From assembly GCA_002733575.1 (NCBI GenBank), contig NVWB01000153.1, forward strand, positions 1 to 56,388: 56,388 bases of DNA. Reading direction: 5' to 3'. The position numbers were made by a program, and so were the translations under genes. Source of the DNA: Blastopirellula sp. (GTDB taxonomy: Bacteria > Planctomycetota > Planctomycetia > Pirellulales > Pirellulaceae). Under the pieces are notes generated by a model. That model saw only the letters and a program-made list of their open reading frames with translations, was not told the DNA's origin and ran no database searches. Of the stretch, positions 26,684 through 37,360 are shown one piece after another. Each line of letters opens with the position of its first letter. Position 1 is the first letter of the stretch.

Positions 26684-27631
26684 TTAAGGGGCGTCGATCT
26701 TAGCTCGAATATCGAGTAAATCTTGCTTCGAGACCTTTGTGTTAGCTAGTACCAACAACTTTAGATGTTTGTTTCCCATGATTGGGGAGAGATCGGTAAC
26801 TTTCGAGTCAGAGAACTCTAGCACCTGAAGTGACTCAATATCTGAGAGTGGAGTGAGATCGGATACATCTGTTTCAGAGAAACCTAGGATTGTTAATTTG
26901 GTTAGACCATTTAATGGTCTAAGATCAGTCACCTGAGTCCCCGAGATATCGACACACCTCAGTTCTTTGAACTCTGAGAGCAATGAAATATTTGCTATCC
27001 GGGTGTCATTGAGAAAAAGATATTCAATCTTCTCTAATCGTGCTAATGGAGCAAGATCGCTGATTGGCGTCTCTCCTAGATACAGTACTCTTAAATTCTG
27101 ATGCTTAGCTAAAGGTGAAAGATCCGTTATCTGCGTACCTGTAAGATTGACCATCTCTAGTGAACTAAACTGAGCTAGGATGTTTATATCAGTAACTTGT
27201 AAAGCGATAGCAGACGAATGCTTTTTGTGAAAAAAAATCGAGGGAGAGTTCTCCGTATTAATTTGTACATTCCCAGATGGATCAAATGGTTGATTTAGAA
27301 TAATTTTATCTGTTCTGTAATCTGGCGACAAACTGACAGCGATTACCGTTTCAAAGAAGTTGTTACCAAAAATATCTCGTAGCCATTTAGGTGTTGAATA
27401 TATAGAAGTAGGTAACTGAACCCAAGTTCCCTCTCGGTTGCCATATTTGATTTCATGATACCTATATTGATATTCAACCGAGCCGCCATTTTCTAGCACC
27501 CAGGCCACTGCTTGTTGTTGTTTGTAGCCTTGATTGATTCGCATGCCCACTGGCGTCAATGCCACGCAGATCAGCGTAATCAAGATCATTATGGTTCGCA
27601 AGCTAAAGCGAAACTTGGGTATCCATTTCAT
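26684..27631 (-). CDS. Membrane-anchored leucine-rich-repeat protein
   Basis: 315 residues. The start RFSLRTIMILITLICVALTPVGMRI is a signal-anchor of the 'FSLRT' type seen in many planctomycete proteins. About 100 residues follow without recognised fold, then six or more 22-23-residue LRRs of the internalin-like type, such as LEMVNLTGTQITDLSPLAKHQ, LRVLYLGETPISDLAPLAR, LRCVDISGTQVTDLRPLNG and LTILGFSETDVSDLTPLSD, which should form a curved binding surface outside the membrane. The ligand is unknown. It follows the DUF1552 gene on the same strand with a 49-base gap, so it may be cotranscribed with the DUF1592-DUF1552 pair. Confidence 0.88.
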   Translation of the reverse strand: MKWIPKFRFSLRTIMILITLICVALTPVGMRINQGYKQQQAVAWVLENGGSVEYQYRYHEIKYGNREGTWVQLPTSIYSTPKWLRDIFGNNFFETVIAVSLSPDYRTDKIILNQPFDPSGNVQINTENSPSIFFHKKHSSAIALQVTDINILAQFSSLEMVNLTGTQITDLSPLAKHQNLRVLYLGETPISDLAPLARLEKIEYLFLNDTRIANISLLSEFKELRCVDISGTQVTDLRPLNGLTKLTILGFSETDVSDLTPLSDIESLQVLEFSDSKVTDLSPIMGNKHLKLLVLANTKVSKQDLLDIRAKIDAP

Positions 27632-27680
27632 CAGGGCATACTCTCTTTAGGTGGCGTTGCGCCGGATGCCACTGGCCTAC

Positions 27681-29021
27681 TCAAACAAACAGCTCACTCA
27701 ACTCCCCAGTCGAGTCCACAAAATTCTCAGTCGGCACATCAAGCCGGTTGAGCATGCTGACAAACAGGTTGGTCATCGGCACGGTGTCCTCGTATTTCAA
27801 GAACTGATTATGCTTCAGGCCAAGTTGATTTCCGCCGGCCAGAATCAACGGGTAGTTATTGTTGTTGTGGGTTTGGCTGTTGCTGCTGCCGTACAGCACC
27901 ATGGTGTTGTCTAGCACTGTTCCTTCGCCTTCTTCTGCCGACTTGAGCCGGTTTAAGAAGTAGGTGAGTTGTTCGGCCTGATATTGATCCCATTTTCCTA
28001 GATCAACCGCACCGTCAGGTTTGTTCCAACCATGTGCCAGATTATGCAAGTTGCCTTTGAAGCCAAGTAGCTGTGGGAACTTGCCAGCAATCGAAGACCC
28101 ATCGCCCATGCTGGCAATTTGATACGTGATCAATCGTGTTGAGTCGGTTCGCAGTGCGAGATACATCAAGTCGTAGATGGTTTGCATCAACAGCTTGGGT
28201 GCCTGATCATCGGCGTCTAGTTCTAGTCGCTCGCGATCTTGATCGTTGAGCGTCGGCTTTGGAATCTCAAGCCAAGATTGGGCTCGCGCTACTCTTTGTT
28301 CTATTTGCCGGACCGATTCTAAATACTCATCGAACTTGGCTTTATCATGGGCACCCAGTTTCTTCTGAATATCTTTCGAGTGGTCACCCACCAGATCAAG
28401 CATGCTGGCCGCTGAATGGAGACGGCGTTTTTGCTTCCGTTGATCAGCATCGCCTGCACCAAACATGCGGTCGAAAATCTGTTGGGGTTGATTCAATGCC
28501 GGAATAGGGCGGCCTTTGTCGTTAAACGAAAGCGTACTTGCCCGCGTTGGTTCGCCGACGCCGCCGTCGGTGCTGATCGTTAGCGATGAGAATCGCGTTT
28601 GTGTGCCAATGGCCTGGGCTGCGACTTGATCGACTGAGACCGTGTTTTTTAACAAGCTGCCGGTCAACTCGGCACCGGTTAAAAAAGTATCGCCGGTATC
28701 GTGTGCGCCCATCTTGCGGCACTTGAAGTGCGACAGCCCTCCGATCACGGTTAAATTCTCACGCAGCGGCTCCAAGCTTTTCAGGCTTTCGTTGAACGTA
28801 AAGTCTGACCCTTCGCCTTTAGGGAACCAGCGCCATTTTGCTTGATCTGTATCTTCCTTCGGCAGGCTCACACCAAACGGAAAGTAGATGCCACACATAC
28901 GTTTGGCTGGCGCTGTTTTCGGGGCGGCAACTGCCATGCACTCCAAAAAAGGCAAGGCCATGGCCACGCCGGTGCCACGCAAAAATGTACGTCGATCAAA
29001 ATGCCAAGATTTGTTCGCCAT
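27681..29021 (-). CDS. DUF1552 family protein with Tat signal
   Basis: 446 residues. The N-terminus FDRRTFLRGTGVAMALPFLECMAVAA is a twin-arginine signal (RR at 10-11), so it is exported folded. The body is DUF1552: GIYFPFGVSLP, PLRENLTVIGGLSHFKCRKMGAHDTGDTFLTGAEL, SVDQVAAQAIGTQTRFSSLTIS, and DNTMVLYGSSNSQTHNNNNYPLILAGG near the end, which resembles the alkaline-phosphatase-like DUF1501 fold. The family is nearly always next to the DUF1592/DUF1588 cytochrome-like gene, as here (69 bases downstream of it). The function is not established. Confidence 0.93.
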   Translation of the reverse strand: MANKSWHFDRRTFLRGTGVAMALPFLECMAVAAPKTAPAKRMCGIYFPFGVSLPKEDTDQAKWRWFPKGEGSDFTFNESLKSLEPLRENLTVIGGLSHFKCRKMGAHDTGDTFLTGAELTGSLLKNTVSVDQVAAQAIGTQTRFSSLTISTDGGVGEPTRASTLSFNDKGRPIPALNQPQQIFDRMFGAGDADQRKQKRRLHSAASMLDLVGDHSKDIQKKLGAHDKAKFDEYLESVRQIEQRVARAQSWLEIPKPTLNDQDRERLELDADDQAPKLLMQTIYDLMYLALRTDSTRLITYQIASMGDGSSIAGKFPQLLGFKGNLHNLAHGWNKPDGAVDLGKWDQYQAEQLTYFLNRLKSAEEGEGTVLDNTMVLYGSSNSQTHNNNNYPLILAGGNQLGLKHNQFLKYEDTVPMTNLFVSMLNRLDVPTENFVDSTGELSELFV

Positions 29022-29090
29022 GAGTCCGATACTCTCAATTATCTAATTTGCCAAGCAGGAAATCTGCAACACAGGCAAGTTTATTCCCGA

Positions 29091-31481
29091 TTATTTTACA
29101 CGAAACGATTCGCTTGTCACAATTTGTTGAATCAACTCTCGAAAGTTATAGCCACTTTTTTGAAACTTGGTATGCACCTTATCTATCGTTTCTTCATCGG
29201 TCAATTCGAGTGATCGGCCTAAGCCGTAGCTGAATAATTTGGTAACAACCGCACGCGAAAAGTCATCTTTTCGGTGTTTTAGCAAGTATTGTTTCAATTC
29301 GGTGGCCCCGTCAATCTTGGTACCATCTGGCAAAGTTTCGCTGGTGACCATTTCGTGCTCAATAAATTGGTTGGAATCATGCTTCTTCCGCCGAATTTTA
29401 TCTCGCCACAAACCAATAGCATCATATTGTTCTAGGGCGATTCCCCAAGGGTCAATGTTAATATGACAATCGGCACACGCTTCATCTTGGCGATGCCGTG
29501 ACAGTTGCTCACGAGTCGTCAACTGATTGAAGTCGGCGTTCTCGGCATCTAACTCAGGTACATTCGGCGGAGGCGGAGCAGGCGGATCGTTAAGCAATGC
29601 TTTCCGCAGGAAAACGGCCCTTTTAATTGGGTGCGAGTCTTCGCCAGTTGAATTGGCCATCAGCAGCGAAGCATGAGTCAACACGCCGCCTCGCTGCTCT
29701 TTGGAGTCAAGCTTTACCGGACGGAAGCTGATGCCGCGAACGCCTTCGATTTGATAATGGCGGGCCAGGGTCTCGTTCAACATCGTGAAGTCCGAATCAA
29801 GAATGTTCAACGCACTCAGATCTTCCTTCACCAAATGGGCAAAAAACTGAATCGTTTCATCCCGGATTTCGTCTCGCAAAGAATTCTCAAACTGGGGATA
29901 GTAGGTCGGGTTGATCGCCACGCGATCCATTCCATCTAAATTCAACCACTGAGTGGCAAATTGCTGAAAGAAGTTTGCAGACTTAGGGTCTTTCAACATC
30001 CGATCAACTTGCGCTGCCGCAACTTTGGGTTTTAATATCTTTTTGTTTTTTGCCAGTCGAACAAGTTCCTCATCAGGCATACCGCTCCACAGAAAGTAAG
30101 ACAATCGCGAGATCAGTTCCCACTCAGTCAGTTTGCGTTTGTTGTCGCCAGCCGGTTCCATCAGATACAAAAATTCAGGGGCAATCATGACCATTGCCAA
30201 AGTCTCTTGAATCGTCTCTTCAAACGATGGAAACTCTGGGCGAATCGCATAAAAGAAGTCGACATGTTTTCCAACTTCGGTCGGCGTTACCGGTCGTCGC
30301 CAGGCACGCTGCATAAAACGCTCTAGCACTGCTTGTACATATTGCTTCTCGTCTTGTTCACGCAATTCGGACTCAAACAAAATAGCGCGATGATACTCGG
30401 GCGGCCATTGTTCAAAGAAAGGGCCTTCAAACTCCAACGACTTCACCGTTAGTTTCGGGAAGTCTGGCTCATAGTCTTCTTGCTTCTGATCTTTTTCAAA
30501 TTTGGCGGCTTTCGTTCCATCGGTGTAGCGATTATCAACGGTGACCATCAAGCCAGGAAACTTTCCTTGACCGCGGACTGGCAGTGGAAAGTTTTCAATT
30601 CGCCCGGTGAACTCAAACTGATGCAATCCATTGGTTTGAATTTCTTCGACGCCGCACGAAGTCAACATCATCTTGGTGTCTGGTTGATAGCCTACGCTAA
30701 CATCAAGAATGGGAAAACCTATTTTGCCTTCAACGTCTGCTTCGACTTCTAACTTGATACGAAAATTACCTTGCTCGGCATACTTGTCGACCATCCGCAC
30801 ACAAAAAGTGTGTTGCCGGTCAAGCGTTAGTGATTTCTTTCTGCCAGCCGCTAGCGAGCCACTCGGTTTGTCGAACGTATACTTGTGTACCTCAGGCGGT
30901 TCGGCCTGCGACACAATCACACGTTCTAGCCCTCGCCGGGCCGCTTCTAGATAATACTCGAGTTGCAGCGAAGACATCCCTAGAGATTTGCCGTTGTTTT
31001 TGAAACCATCAGGCGAGATCGTCTCTGGCGGAAGATCACGCGTGAAGTCCATCTTCACGCCGAGCAGTTCTTGCATCGTGTTTTGATATTCGACCCGATT
31101 CAATCGCCGGATTACCACGCGACCAGAGGTGCTTCGATGGGCCTCGATCACTTTTTTAATTTCCGTTTGCAGCCAACCGGCAATCAGTCGACGCTCTTCG
31201 GTGGTTAAGTTTTCCTCATCTTTCGGAGGCATTTCGCCACGACTGATTATGCCCAAGATATCGTGCCAAGTTTCAGCAGCCGGGCGGTCATGCAGCAGGT
31301 CTGTCGATAAATTGTCTAACCGGAGATCGGCCTTCGGTTCCTCCGCCCCATGACAGCCAAAGCATTTGCTAGCCAAGATAGGCCGTACTTTTTCTTGATA
31401 GAAGTCCGACTCCTCAGCCTGCGCAAACAACGCGCTGAAATGAATCAGGGAGAACAGCAGAAATAACCGGCCAAATTTCAT
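29091..31481 (-). CDS. PSCyt1-DUF1587-DUF1592-DUF1588-DUF1585 cytochrome-like protein
   Basis: 796 residues with a signal peptide ending near FAQA-EE. Haem c-binding site 1, C40-x2-C43-H44 (KCFGCHGAEEPKADLRLD), belongs to a planctomycete cytochrome c domain (PSCyt1). Next come PSD3/DUF1587 (VVIRRLNRVEYQNTMQELLGV), a carbohydrate-module-like region, DUF1595 (LERFMQRAWRRPVTPTEV), DUF1592 (ELISRLSYFLWSGMPDEEL), DUF1588 with a second CxxCH (ACADCHINIDPWG, near 667) and DUF1585 (AVVTKLFSYGLGRSLELTDEE). With the downstream DUF1552 protein it likely forms an extracytoplasmic redox pair acting on complex organics; this is an inference from conserved pairing. Confidence 0.94.
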   Translation of the reverse strand: MKFGRLFLLFSLIHFSALFAQAEESDFYQEKVRPILASKCFGCHGAEEPKADLRLDNLSTDLLHDRPAAETWHDILGIISRGEMPPKDEENLTTEERRLIAGWLQTEIKKVIEAHRSTSGRVVIRRLNRVEYQNTMQELLGVKMDFTRDLPPETISPDGFKNNGKSLGMSSLQLEYYLEAARRGLERVIVSQAEPPEVHKYTFDKPSGSLAAGRKKSLTLDRQHTFCVRMVDKYAEQGNFRIKLEVEADVEGKIGFPILDVSVGYQPDTKMMLTSCGVEEIQTNGLHQFEFTGRIENFPLPVRGQGKFPGLMVTVDNRYTDGTKAAKFEKDQKQEDYEPDFPKLTVKSLEFEGPFFEQWPPEYHRAILFESELREQDEKQYVQAVLERFMQRAWRRPVTPTEVGKHVDFFYAIRPEFPSFEETIQETLAMVMIAPEFLYLMEPAGDNKRKLTEWELISRLSYFLWSGMPDEELVRLAKNKKILKPKVAAAQVDRMLKDPKSANFFQQFATQWLNLDGMDRVAINPTYYPQFENSLRDEIRDETIQFFAHLVKEDLSALNILDSDFTMLNETLARHYQIEGVRGISFRPVKLDSKEQRGGVLTHASLLMANSTGEDSHPIKRAVFLRKALLNDPPAPPPPNVPELDAENADFNQLTTREQLSRHRQDEACADCHINIDPWGIALEQYDAIGLWRDKIRRKKHDSNQFIEHEMVTSETLPDGTKIDGATELKQYLLKHRKDDFSRAVVTKLFSYGLGRSLELTDEETIDKVHTKFQKSGYNFRELIQQIVTSESFRVK

Positions 31482-31591
31482 CAGAAAAGGTAACTCTGGT
31501 CAAGGAAGGAAACGCATCCAAAGCAACATAGGAAGGAGCATCTATTCTACCAGAATTGGGTGGTTCTTACCAATAGAAGCCATTTCCCGTT

Positions 31592-31625
31592 AAAAAAGGC
31601 CATCCATTACGTGAATGGATGGCCT
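31592..31625 (-). terminator. Intrinsic terminator of the pilus-like cluster
   Basis: On the minus strand AGGCCATCCATT, a five-base loop and AATGGATGGCCT form a perfect 12-base stem followed by TTTTTT (31592-31597). It lies 52 bases after the stop of the giant GspK-like gene and before the DUF1592 gene, separating the two transcription units. Confidence 0.9.
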
Positions 31626-31676
31626 GATTTGATTTCTAGGTGTTACAGCAGGTTGTGCTGATTTCAAACAACCAGG

Positions 31677-34600
31677 TTACTCAATGAACCGTCGAACCAA
31701 GATGGCGTCATCTGTGTTGTGATCTTCGCCTGGCTCGTAACCGACTGGAATCGAACGGTCCATAATGTAGAACCCTCGATGTCGGTTGATATCCCCAGTA
31801 TCCAATCCAAGCTCTGCACCTAATTGCCACCCATCAGGAATCGCACGACTGACCCCGACTTGCTTGACTTCAAAGTACCCAATGGTCACCCAAACCGCAT
31901 AGACGTTTGACTGATACCCGGTCAAGTTACCGAGACGTTGAATACCCTGATAACGATACATCGGGTTTTTATCGGTGCTGCGATACTGGTTAGCGGCCGC
32001 GTTACTAGAGGTATCAAATCGGAACAGTGATTCGTCATCTCCAGCACCTTCATTAGCAGCAATGTTAGCAGCAGGAATGGCATCCGCTAGACTGGTTCCA
32101 TCAAACAGTTCACCAGAACGTAATGGGGTGCTATTCACGCCAGATACCTTTGTGGCATTCACAGGAGACATTTCGGCAACCCCACTAGGGCGAAACGGAT
32201 TGGCAAACCAAGAAGGATAGTCTCTGGCGGCATCAGAATAATTGCCAGAGCTATGCCCCAAAACACTCTTCTTGACATGCTCAAAGTAAGCGTGCTTCAC
32301 ACCTGTAGTCCAGTAGCTCGGTTCATAGATAGCCTTAAACACTCGGTCACTCGCCATCGTGTTCAAGTTGATCACGCCAGGGTCTCGGAATTCGGATCGT
32401 TTAGAGAACGGATAACGAAAACGCGCACGTACATCGTCAGCACCTTGGTAATCTGTGCCTGTAAATGCATCGGATCGATAATGCTTTTGTGAACCGACAA
32501 ACTTGGAAGGAACGGTGACGTAATCGAGAATTCGATAGTAATGAGCTCGACGAAGATTGGCACTACTTGGGGCTGTTAATTTACCTGAATGAAAGAAGTT
32601 AAACAAACCACCAAACCGCCCTGTATAATTTTCGACAGCGGCCCCGTTATCATTACCATATTGCTCAACATTTGCATCGTTATTAAACATGGTATTTTCG
32701 TATAGCAAACGCTGAGGTGCAGATGCCGGTACATTTAACAACTCGTACTTGCTGATCAGCGGGCGATTCGGGTGAGACACCCAACCGAACGGACCATCTT
32801 TAGGCGTGCCTTTAAAATCGGCTACTACGGTTCCAGTTGCTGGATTCGTATCAGCACCAGTGTACAACTCATTCGATAGCACCTCTCCATGTGCTTTGTT
32901 CATGTAGCCTAGGGTCTGTCTTAGAGGTCGAGCAAAGTAATCGACAGCCATCGATACGGCATGTAAATACTTCGTTTCATCTCGAGTTGTATCGCCAGGG
33001 TAGTTCGTTTGATCGGTTAGTTGAAGCTCGCTTATTCGCTTTGCTTCGTCTTCTAAACCTTCAGCAAACATTCCGAACAGATGCTTGTCAGGAGAACCAC
33101 CATCTAATCCAGCTTGAGTCGTAGTAATCTTGATTGCTTTAGCACGGTTAGGATCTGCGCCGTTATCGTCATCATCAAATTTATCGTGTCCAACGGTGCT
33201 GTATTTGTGGTTGTCTTCTCCATTAAAGACATGCAAATCGACAGGCTTCCAATCGACCGTGATATAAGGATTGGCTGCGGCATGATAATCCCGTGTAGGA
33301 TCGGCCAAGCGTTGCAATAACACCGATTTATATTGCAGATTGCTCTTGGTTTCCGATGTAACATCGGATTCAAAACCCGAAGACAACGGACGACTGCCAC
33401 GGCTATCAAACGGATCGTCGGGTACAAAGACTGTAGCCGGATTGGCTTTGTCATCTGGATTAGCATCCGAGTAGTATCCATTCCTGTACCCGGGTTCATC
33501 GTAGTAGTTGGCTCCATTGTAGTACTCAGAGATAAGCGGTGAACTATGTGCCAAAGGCTCTGAGATATTCATCCCAACATCGGGTCCATTGGCTGGCTGA
33601 AAATCTTCGTCTGGGTCAAAGGCCCAATTTGATTGAGCAAGAGTCCCTCGGTTGGGCACTGTAGTATATGGAGCAGGCATCGTGCAAATTACCCCTTGCG
33701 TTAGTTTAATTCTTGAGGGGTTCGGAGACGCATCGGGGCCTTCAAAACGAAATAGACCGCTTGTTAAGTTAAAGCATTGTGAGCCTTCCTTAGAATTATA
33801 ATAATCTGGATCACCAGACGACTTTCGTGTTCCGACATAAGTTTTTTGCCGTGGTCCAATCACGGTAAAAGCATTGGGTTCGAGGAGTTGGGCCCCTTCA
33901 CGAAATTTAAATGAAAGCTCTTCGAACTTAGACAAGTCTTTATTCACATCGGTATTATAGGGCAATGGTAGATTGGTAAAATAAACCATGCGATCAATTT
34001 CAAGATCTGGATCAGATGGGGAATTTGCATCCGTTGGATTGAATCCTGCTGGATCTCTTCCAAGTGCAGAGTCCGTATCATTGGGTTGAAAATGAATTGA
34101 GTTCACCCGTTTCCCGGCCTGTTCTCTTAATTTATCAGCCGTTCGATGCTTGGTAACCACCATTCGCCAAACGGGATAGGCGGCAGCATTAGAATTATTT
34201 TGAGAGGTTAGTCGACCAAGGTGCAATCTTCCAAAATCGTTGTAAAGTTCCGAGGGTGCTTGCGTATTGTTGTCTTCATAATTGCGTGCGGTATAAAGTT
34301 CGAGGAAAAGTGAACCTTGAGGGACGCGATACTGATCTAAATCATTATCAGGATTCATGCCAGGGCTATCAACGAACTTTGGGCTTGCACTGTCGTCAAA
34401 ATTCGTGTCTTTCACTTTGCGATCATGAAAGGCCAAGGTTTCAGTCAACAGCAAGTCGGTGGTTTCTGTTCCCCAGACCAAGCGGCGTTCATTGTAAGTG
34501 CCGTTGTCGTTTTCATTTCCGGCCGGGTCGCCATCAACACTCCAACCATTAAACGGATTCATGTCGTATTCAAATGGCGTCATGATGCCATCGTTGTCTC

Positions 34601-37181
34601 GATAATCGACAACATTAATGGCCCATTGAGCAAGACGCCTGATGGTTACTTCTTTTAGATCTGCCGAATTATAGGTTTCGGTCGAGGATGCAAAAACAGG
34701 AATTTCATAATCCGCGTCTCTCAGCAACATCATCAAACAGAATAAATGCCGTGCATACAATTGCTTGGCAAAGGTTGACTCAATTCTCTGCGCAGTAGAA
34801 CTTAGAGCTCTTGCCAAACGTTTATTTCTATTTCCATCTAAAAATGGCATCGCTATTTTATCGAAATCATTCACATACTGAGGGCTCAGGCCATCGTAAT
34901 TGGCACGATTGTTTATATTAAATGTGTGGTTGCCACTATAGTTATAAACATTTGCTCTAGCTCCATGTGGGCTATCGAACGGACGATTTAAATCCATCGG
35001 TTCGCCCTGCAAAATCTCCCATGGCATAATCGTGGTGATAATGTCGCCAGCAATTCTTTCTGTGAGCGGGCCAGCACTGTACTCTTGACGAATTCGTTCG
35101 CGGGCCAAGTCAATAATCGTAGGTGGAACCTTATTCACTTCAACAGCGCGATCTAGTTGATTGCTCTGCAAAGAAGGTGGTGTTCCCGCCGCAGGACTAC
35201 CAATGTAATCACGAACATCTCGTGGAATCGGCGGCACAGGCAACGAGGAAACATGATTGCTGTGTGTGGTGAACAGGTTTCGATTGTCTTTATTGCTAAA
35301 GGTGTTTTTTGCAGTGGTCAATAAACGACTAGAAATCACATCCACATCAATATCGTTATAACGCAGCATGCTTTCGAGTTCTTCCGCCGCAAAAGGGCTG
35401 TCGCTGGCGTCGCGACCAACAAGATTTAACTCGTAAGGATCATCAATTGTGGAGGTAAATTTAAAAATATTGGCAGGAAGAAAGGCATTCGTTACATTCA
35501 CCGAGGCATAATGCACCGGGCGACCAAGGCGATCTGATACGGTGTTATAAAAACCAGATGCTTGAGGGTGAGAACCATAGTAGCCACCGAATCCTCCAAT
35601 GGTATAGCCACCTGGAACACCATAAGACATAAGCTTGCTTAAAGGGTCGTTGTTATTATAAATGCCGGGGACATTCGGAGCATTTGGGGCATTCGAACGA
35701 TTGTCGGTGTAACGAGCATCTAAAATTCTGAGGTAATCAAGATTATTAGGTCCAAAGAGCTTTTGAAGATTCACATCCGCCGGGCCGTACCCTATCCCAA
35801 TTTTATTGGCAACAACAGAACCAGTGGGAACCAGTTTTGATATTAGGTTGGAGGGGACGGCAGGATCAAGCATTCGATTACTGTTTGCAGAGATCGGTGT
35901 AGCGGACAAACTACCTGGAGTCGCGTTAAGTGCCATGAATGCCGCGTACGAACCATGGGCATTTACATTTAACTTGCCATCCATGCCTTTCACTAAAATC
36001 GCCGCCAATGCTTTGTAGCGCCGACCATATTTATCGGTCTTGACTGGCAAACCTGGATCAATCCAGATGCTGTCAGGGACATTATCCAGATCGTTATCAA
36101 CATCCCAGACATAGTTGCCGCTGCGAATGAAAAATTCAAAACCGGGGTTACTGCCGGTAAAGTTGGGATGGGCATCCTGTTCTGGACGTAATGAGATAAG
36201 ACGTCTAAGGTTCGTAGCTATGGGGTTGTTTGAGTTGATACCAATTCCCGATCCATCTCCAGCTGGATCAAGCTTTTTAGCCCAATAGCCGATTAAATCT
36301 TGGCGGTGGAAAGAGGGTAGTATTTGTTTGGAATTTGTAGGGGTAGGAACAGCATACGCAGACATCGCCATGTTTTGATAGTCAGCCGCATCGTACGGTT
36401 CATCAGTTCCGCCAGCATTCACGCCGAAACTGTCGTACAGGCTGTGATTAGGAAGCAAAGCCGAGGGATAGGATCTCCCGGTGACAGTGGTATACAGATG
36501 ATCTAGAGTTGCCCCTGTCGAGTAGTTTTTAGTACCAGCAACATCTAATCCAAAACCAGTTCCGCTGAATGGACGTCCGTTGACCACTACGTGATCATTC
36601 CTATTAGGGCGTAAACTCCCAGCACTGGTATGATCTACGGTGAAGACCGCTTGTTGATTAGGCCCGTCGATTTCATAGCGAATAATACGCACGCTATGAC
36701 CTTTGGCATTGCCTGAGAGAAAGGTCATCACGCAACCGCCATAATAACCCGAGACCGGGACAAAATTATGAGGATCAGCAGGATCATAATTAAACTTGAG
36801 TTTAATTAAGTCTCTGGCGTTCGCTGGAATAATGGGGTCTAAACTAATTTGATCACGAACCGATTCATTCCCATACATATCCCCCAACAAATCATGGTCT
36901 TGCAGCGCACTGATTGTTCCAGGAGCTGGCCCACGCAACACTTGCATGAAAACGTCGTCGATTTCTTTTTGAGGATCATCGTGGTTCGGGTCACGTCTTT
37001 TGTAGGCTTCGGCCCCTTTTTTGTAGGCGCCGGCGGTTACCACGTAGGTGATACCGATGAGTGCGAACAGGACAAGAATCGATAGAACGACAAGCAACAA
37101 AGCACCACGGCGGCTACGAGTGTGCCGAACGCGAAGGGGGCCAGATTTTGGACCCCCGGAGTGTGGCTGTGTGCGTTTCAT
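31677..37181 (-). CDS. Giant GspK-like pseudopilin-type protein
   Basis: 1834 residues. A basic leader ends in SRRG, followed by ALLLVVLSILVLFALIGITYVV: a prepilin-type N-terminus without Glu at +5, as in GspK minor pseudopilins. Further GspK-type phrases are KGMDGKLNVNAHG (about residue 400) and PGVINLNTMASDRVFKAIY (about 1600), and LAQWAINVVDYRDNDGIMTPFEYD (about 860) is typical of large planctomycete members. GspK is about 320 residues, so this is over five times as long. It is the last gene of the cluster, 179 bases after the PilV/GspI-like gene, with AAGGA nine bases before its ATG and an intrinsic terminator after it. It is presumably a tip or surface subunit of the pilus-like fibre; a mineral, polymer or cell-binding function is a guess. 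Confidence 0.8.
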   Translation of the reverse strand: MKRTQPHSGGPKSGPLRVRHTRSRRGALLLVVLSILVLFALIGITYVVTAGAYKKGAEAYKRRDPNHDDPQKEIDDVFMQVLRGPAPGTISALQDHDLLGDMYGNESVRDQISLDPIIPANARDLIKLKFNYDPADPHNFVPVSGYYGGCVMTFLSGNAKGHSVRIIRYEIDGPNQQAVFTVDHTSAGSLRPNRNDHVVVNGRPFSGTGFGLDVAGTKNYSTGATLDHLYTTVTGRSYPSALLPNHSLYDSFGVNAGGTDEPYDAADYQNMAMSAYAVPTPTNSKQILPSFHRQDLIGYWAKKLDPAGDGSGIGINSNNPIATNLRRLISLRPEQDAHPNFTGSNPGFEFFIRSGNYVWDVDNDLDNVPDSIWIDPGLPVKTDKYGRRYKALAAILVKGMDGKLNVNAHGSYAAFMALNATPGSLSATPISANSNRMLDPAVPSNLISKLVPTGSVVANKIGIGYGPADVNLQKLFGPNNLDYLRILDARYTDNRSNAPNAPNVPGIYNNNDPLSKLMSYGVPGGYTIGGFGGYYGSHPQASGFYNTVSDRLGRPVHYASVNVTNAFLPANIFKFTSTIDDPYELNLVGRDASDSPFAAEELESMLRYNDIDVDVISSRLLTTAKNTFSNKDNRNLFTTHSNHVSSLPVPPIPRDVRDYIGSPAAGTPPSLQSNQLDRAVEVNKVPPTIIDLARERIRQEYSAGPLTERIAGDIITTIMPWEILQGEPMDLNRPFDSPHGARANVYNYSGNHTFNINNRANYDGLSPQYVNDFDKIAMPFLDGNRNKRLARALSSTAQRIESTFAKQLYARHLFCLMMLLRDADYEIPVFASSTETYNSADLKEVTIRRLAQWAINVVDYRDNDGIMTPFEYDMNPFNGWSVDGDPAGNENDNGTYNERRLVWGTETTDLLLTETLAFHDRKVKDTNFDDSASPKFVDSPGMNPDNDLDQYRVPQGSLFLELYTARNYEDNNTQAPSELYNDFGRLHLGRLTSQNNSNAAAYPVWRMVVTKHRTADKLREQAGKRVNSIHFQPNDTDSALGRDPAGFNPTDANSPSDPDLEIDRMVYFTNLPLPYNTDVNKDLSKFEELSFKFREGAQLLEPNAFTVIGPRQKTYVGTRKSSGDPDYYNSKEGSQCFNLTSGLFRFEGPDASPNPSRIKLTQGVICTMPAPYTTVPNRGTLAQSNWAFDPDEDFQPANGPDVGMNISEPLAHSSPLISEYYNGANYYDEPGYRNGYYSDANPDDKANPATVFVPDDPFDSRGSRPLSSGFESDVTSETKSNLQYKSVLLQRLADPTRDYHAAANPYITVDWKPVDLHVFNGEDNHKYSTVGHDKFDDDDNGADPNRAKAIKITTTQAGLDGGSPDKHLFGMFAEGLEDEAKRISELQLTDQTNYPGDTTRDETKYLHAVSMAVDYFARPLRQTLGYMNKAHGEVLSNELYTGADTNPATGTVVADFKGTPKDGPFGWVSHPNRPLISKYELLNVPASAPQRLLYENTMFNNDANVEQYGNDNGAAVENYTGRFGGLFNFFHSGKLTAPSSANLRRAHYYRILDYVTVPSKFVGSQKHYRSDAFTGTDYQGADDVRARFRYPFSKRSEFRDPGVINLNTMASDRVFKAIYEPSYWTTGVKHAYFEHVKKSVLGHSSGNYSDAARDYPSWFANPFRPSGVAEMSPVNATKVSGVNSTPLRSGELFDGTSLADAIPAANIAANEGAGDDESLFRFDTSSNAAANQYRSTDKNPMYRYQGIQRLGNLTGYQSNVYAVWVTIGYFEVKQVGVSRAIPDGWQLGAELGLDTGDINRHRGFYIMDRSIPVGYEPGEDHNTDDAILVRRFIE

Positions 37182-37360
37182 AAAACAAGTTCCTTAAAAA
37201 TTGACGAAAGGATCTCACCCCTGAGAAGTCACTTTCGACGATCAAGAGCAGCCGCCCGCTGGAATGGGAAACGGCTCTTGCTAATCTGTTGTATTGTTAT
37301 TGAGTTGTATTTTGCTATTTGCTGTATTTTAACTGTGCGGTTGGCCTATCAGGCAAACCG

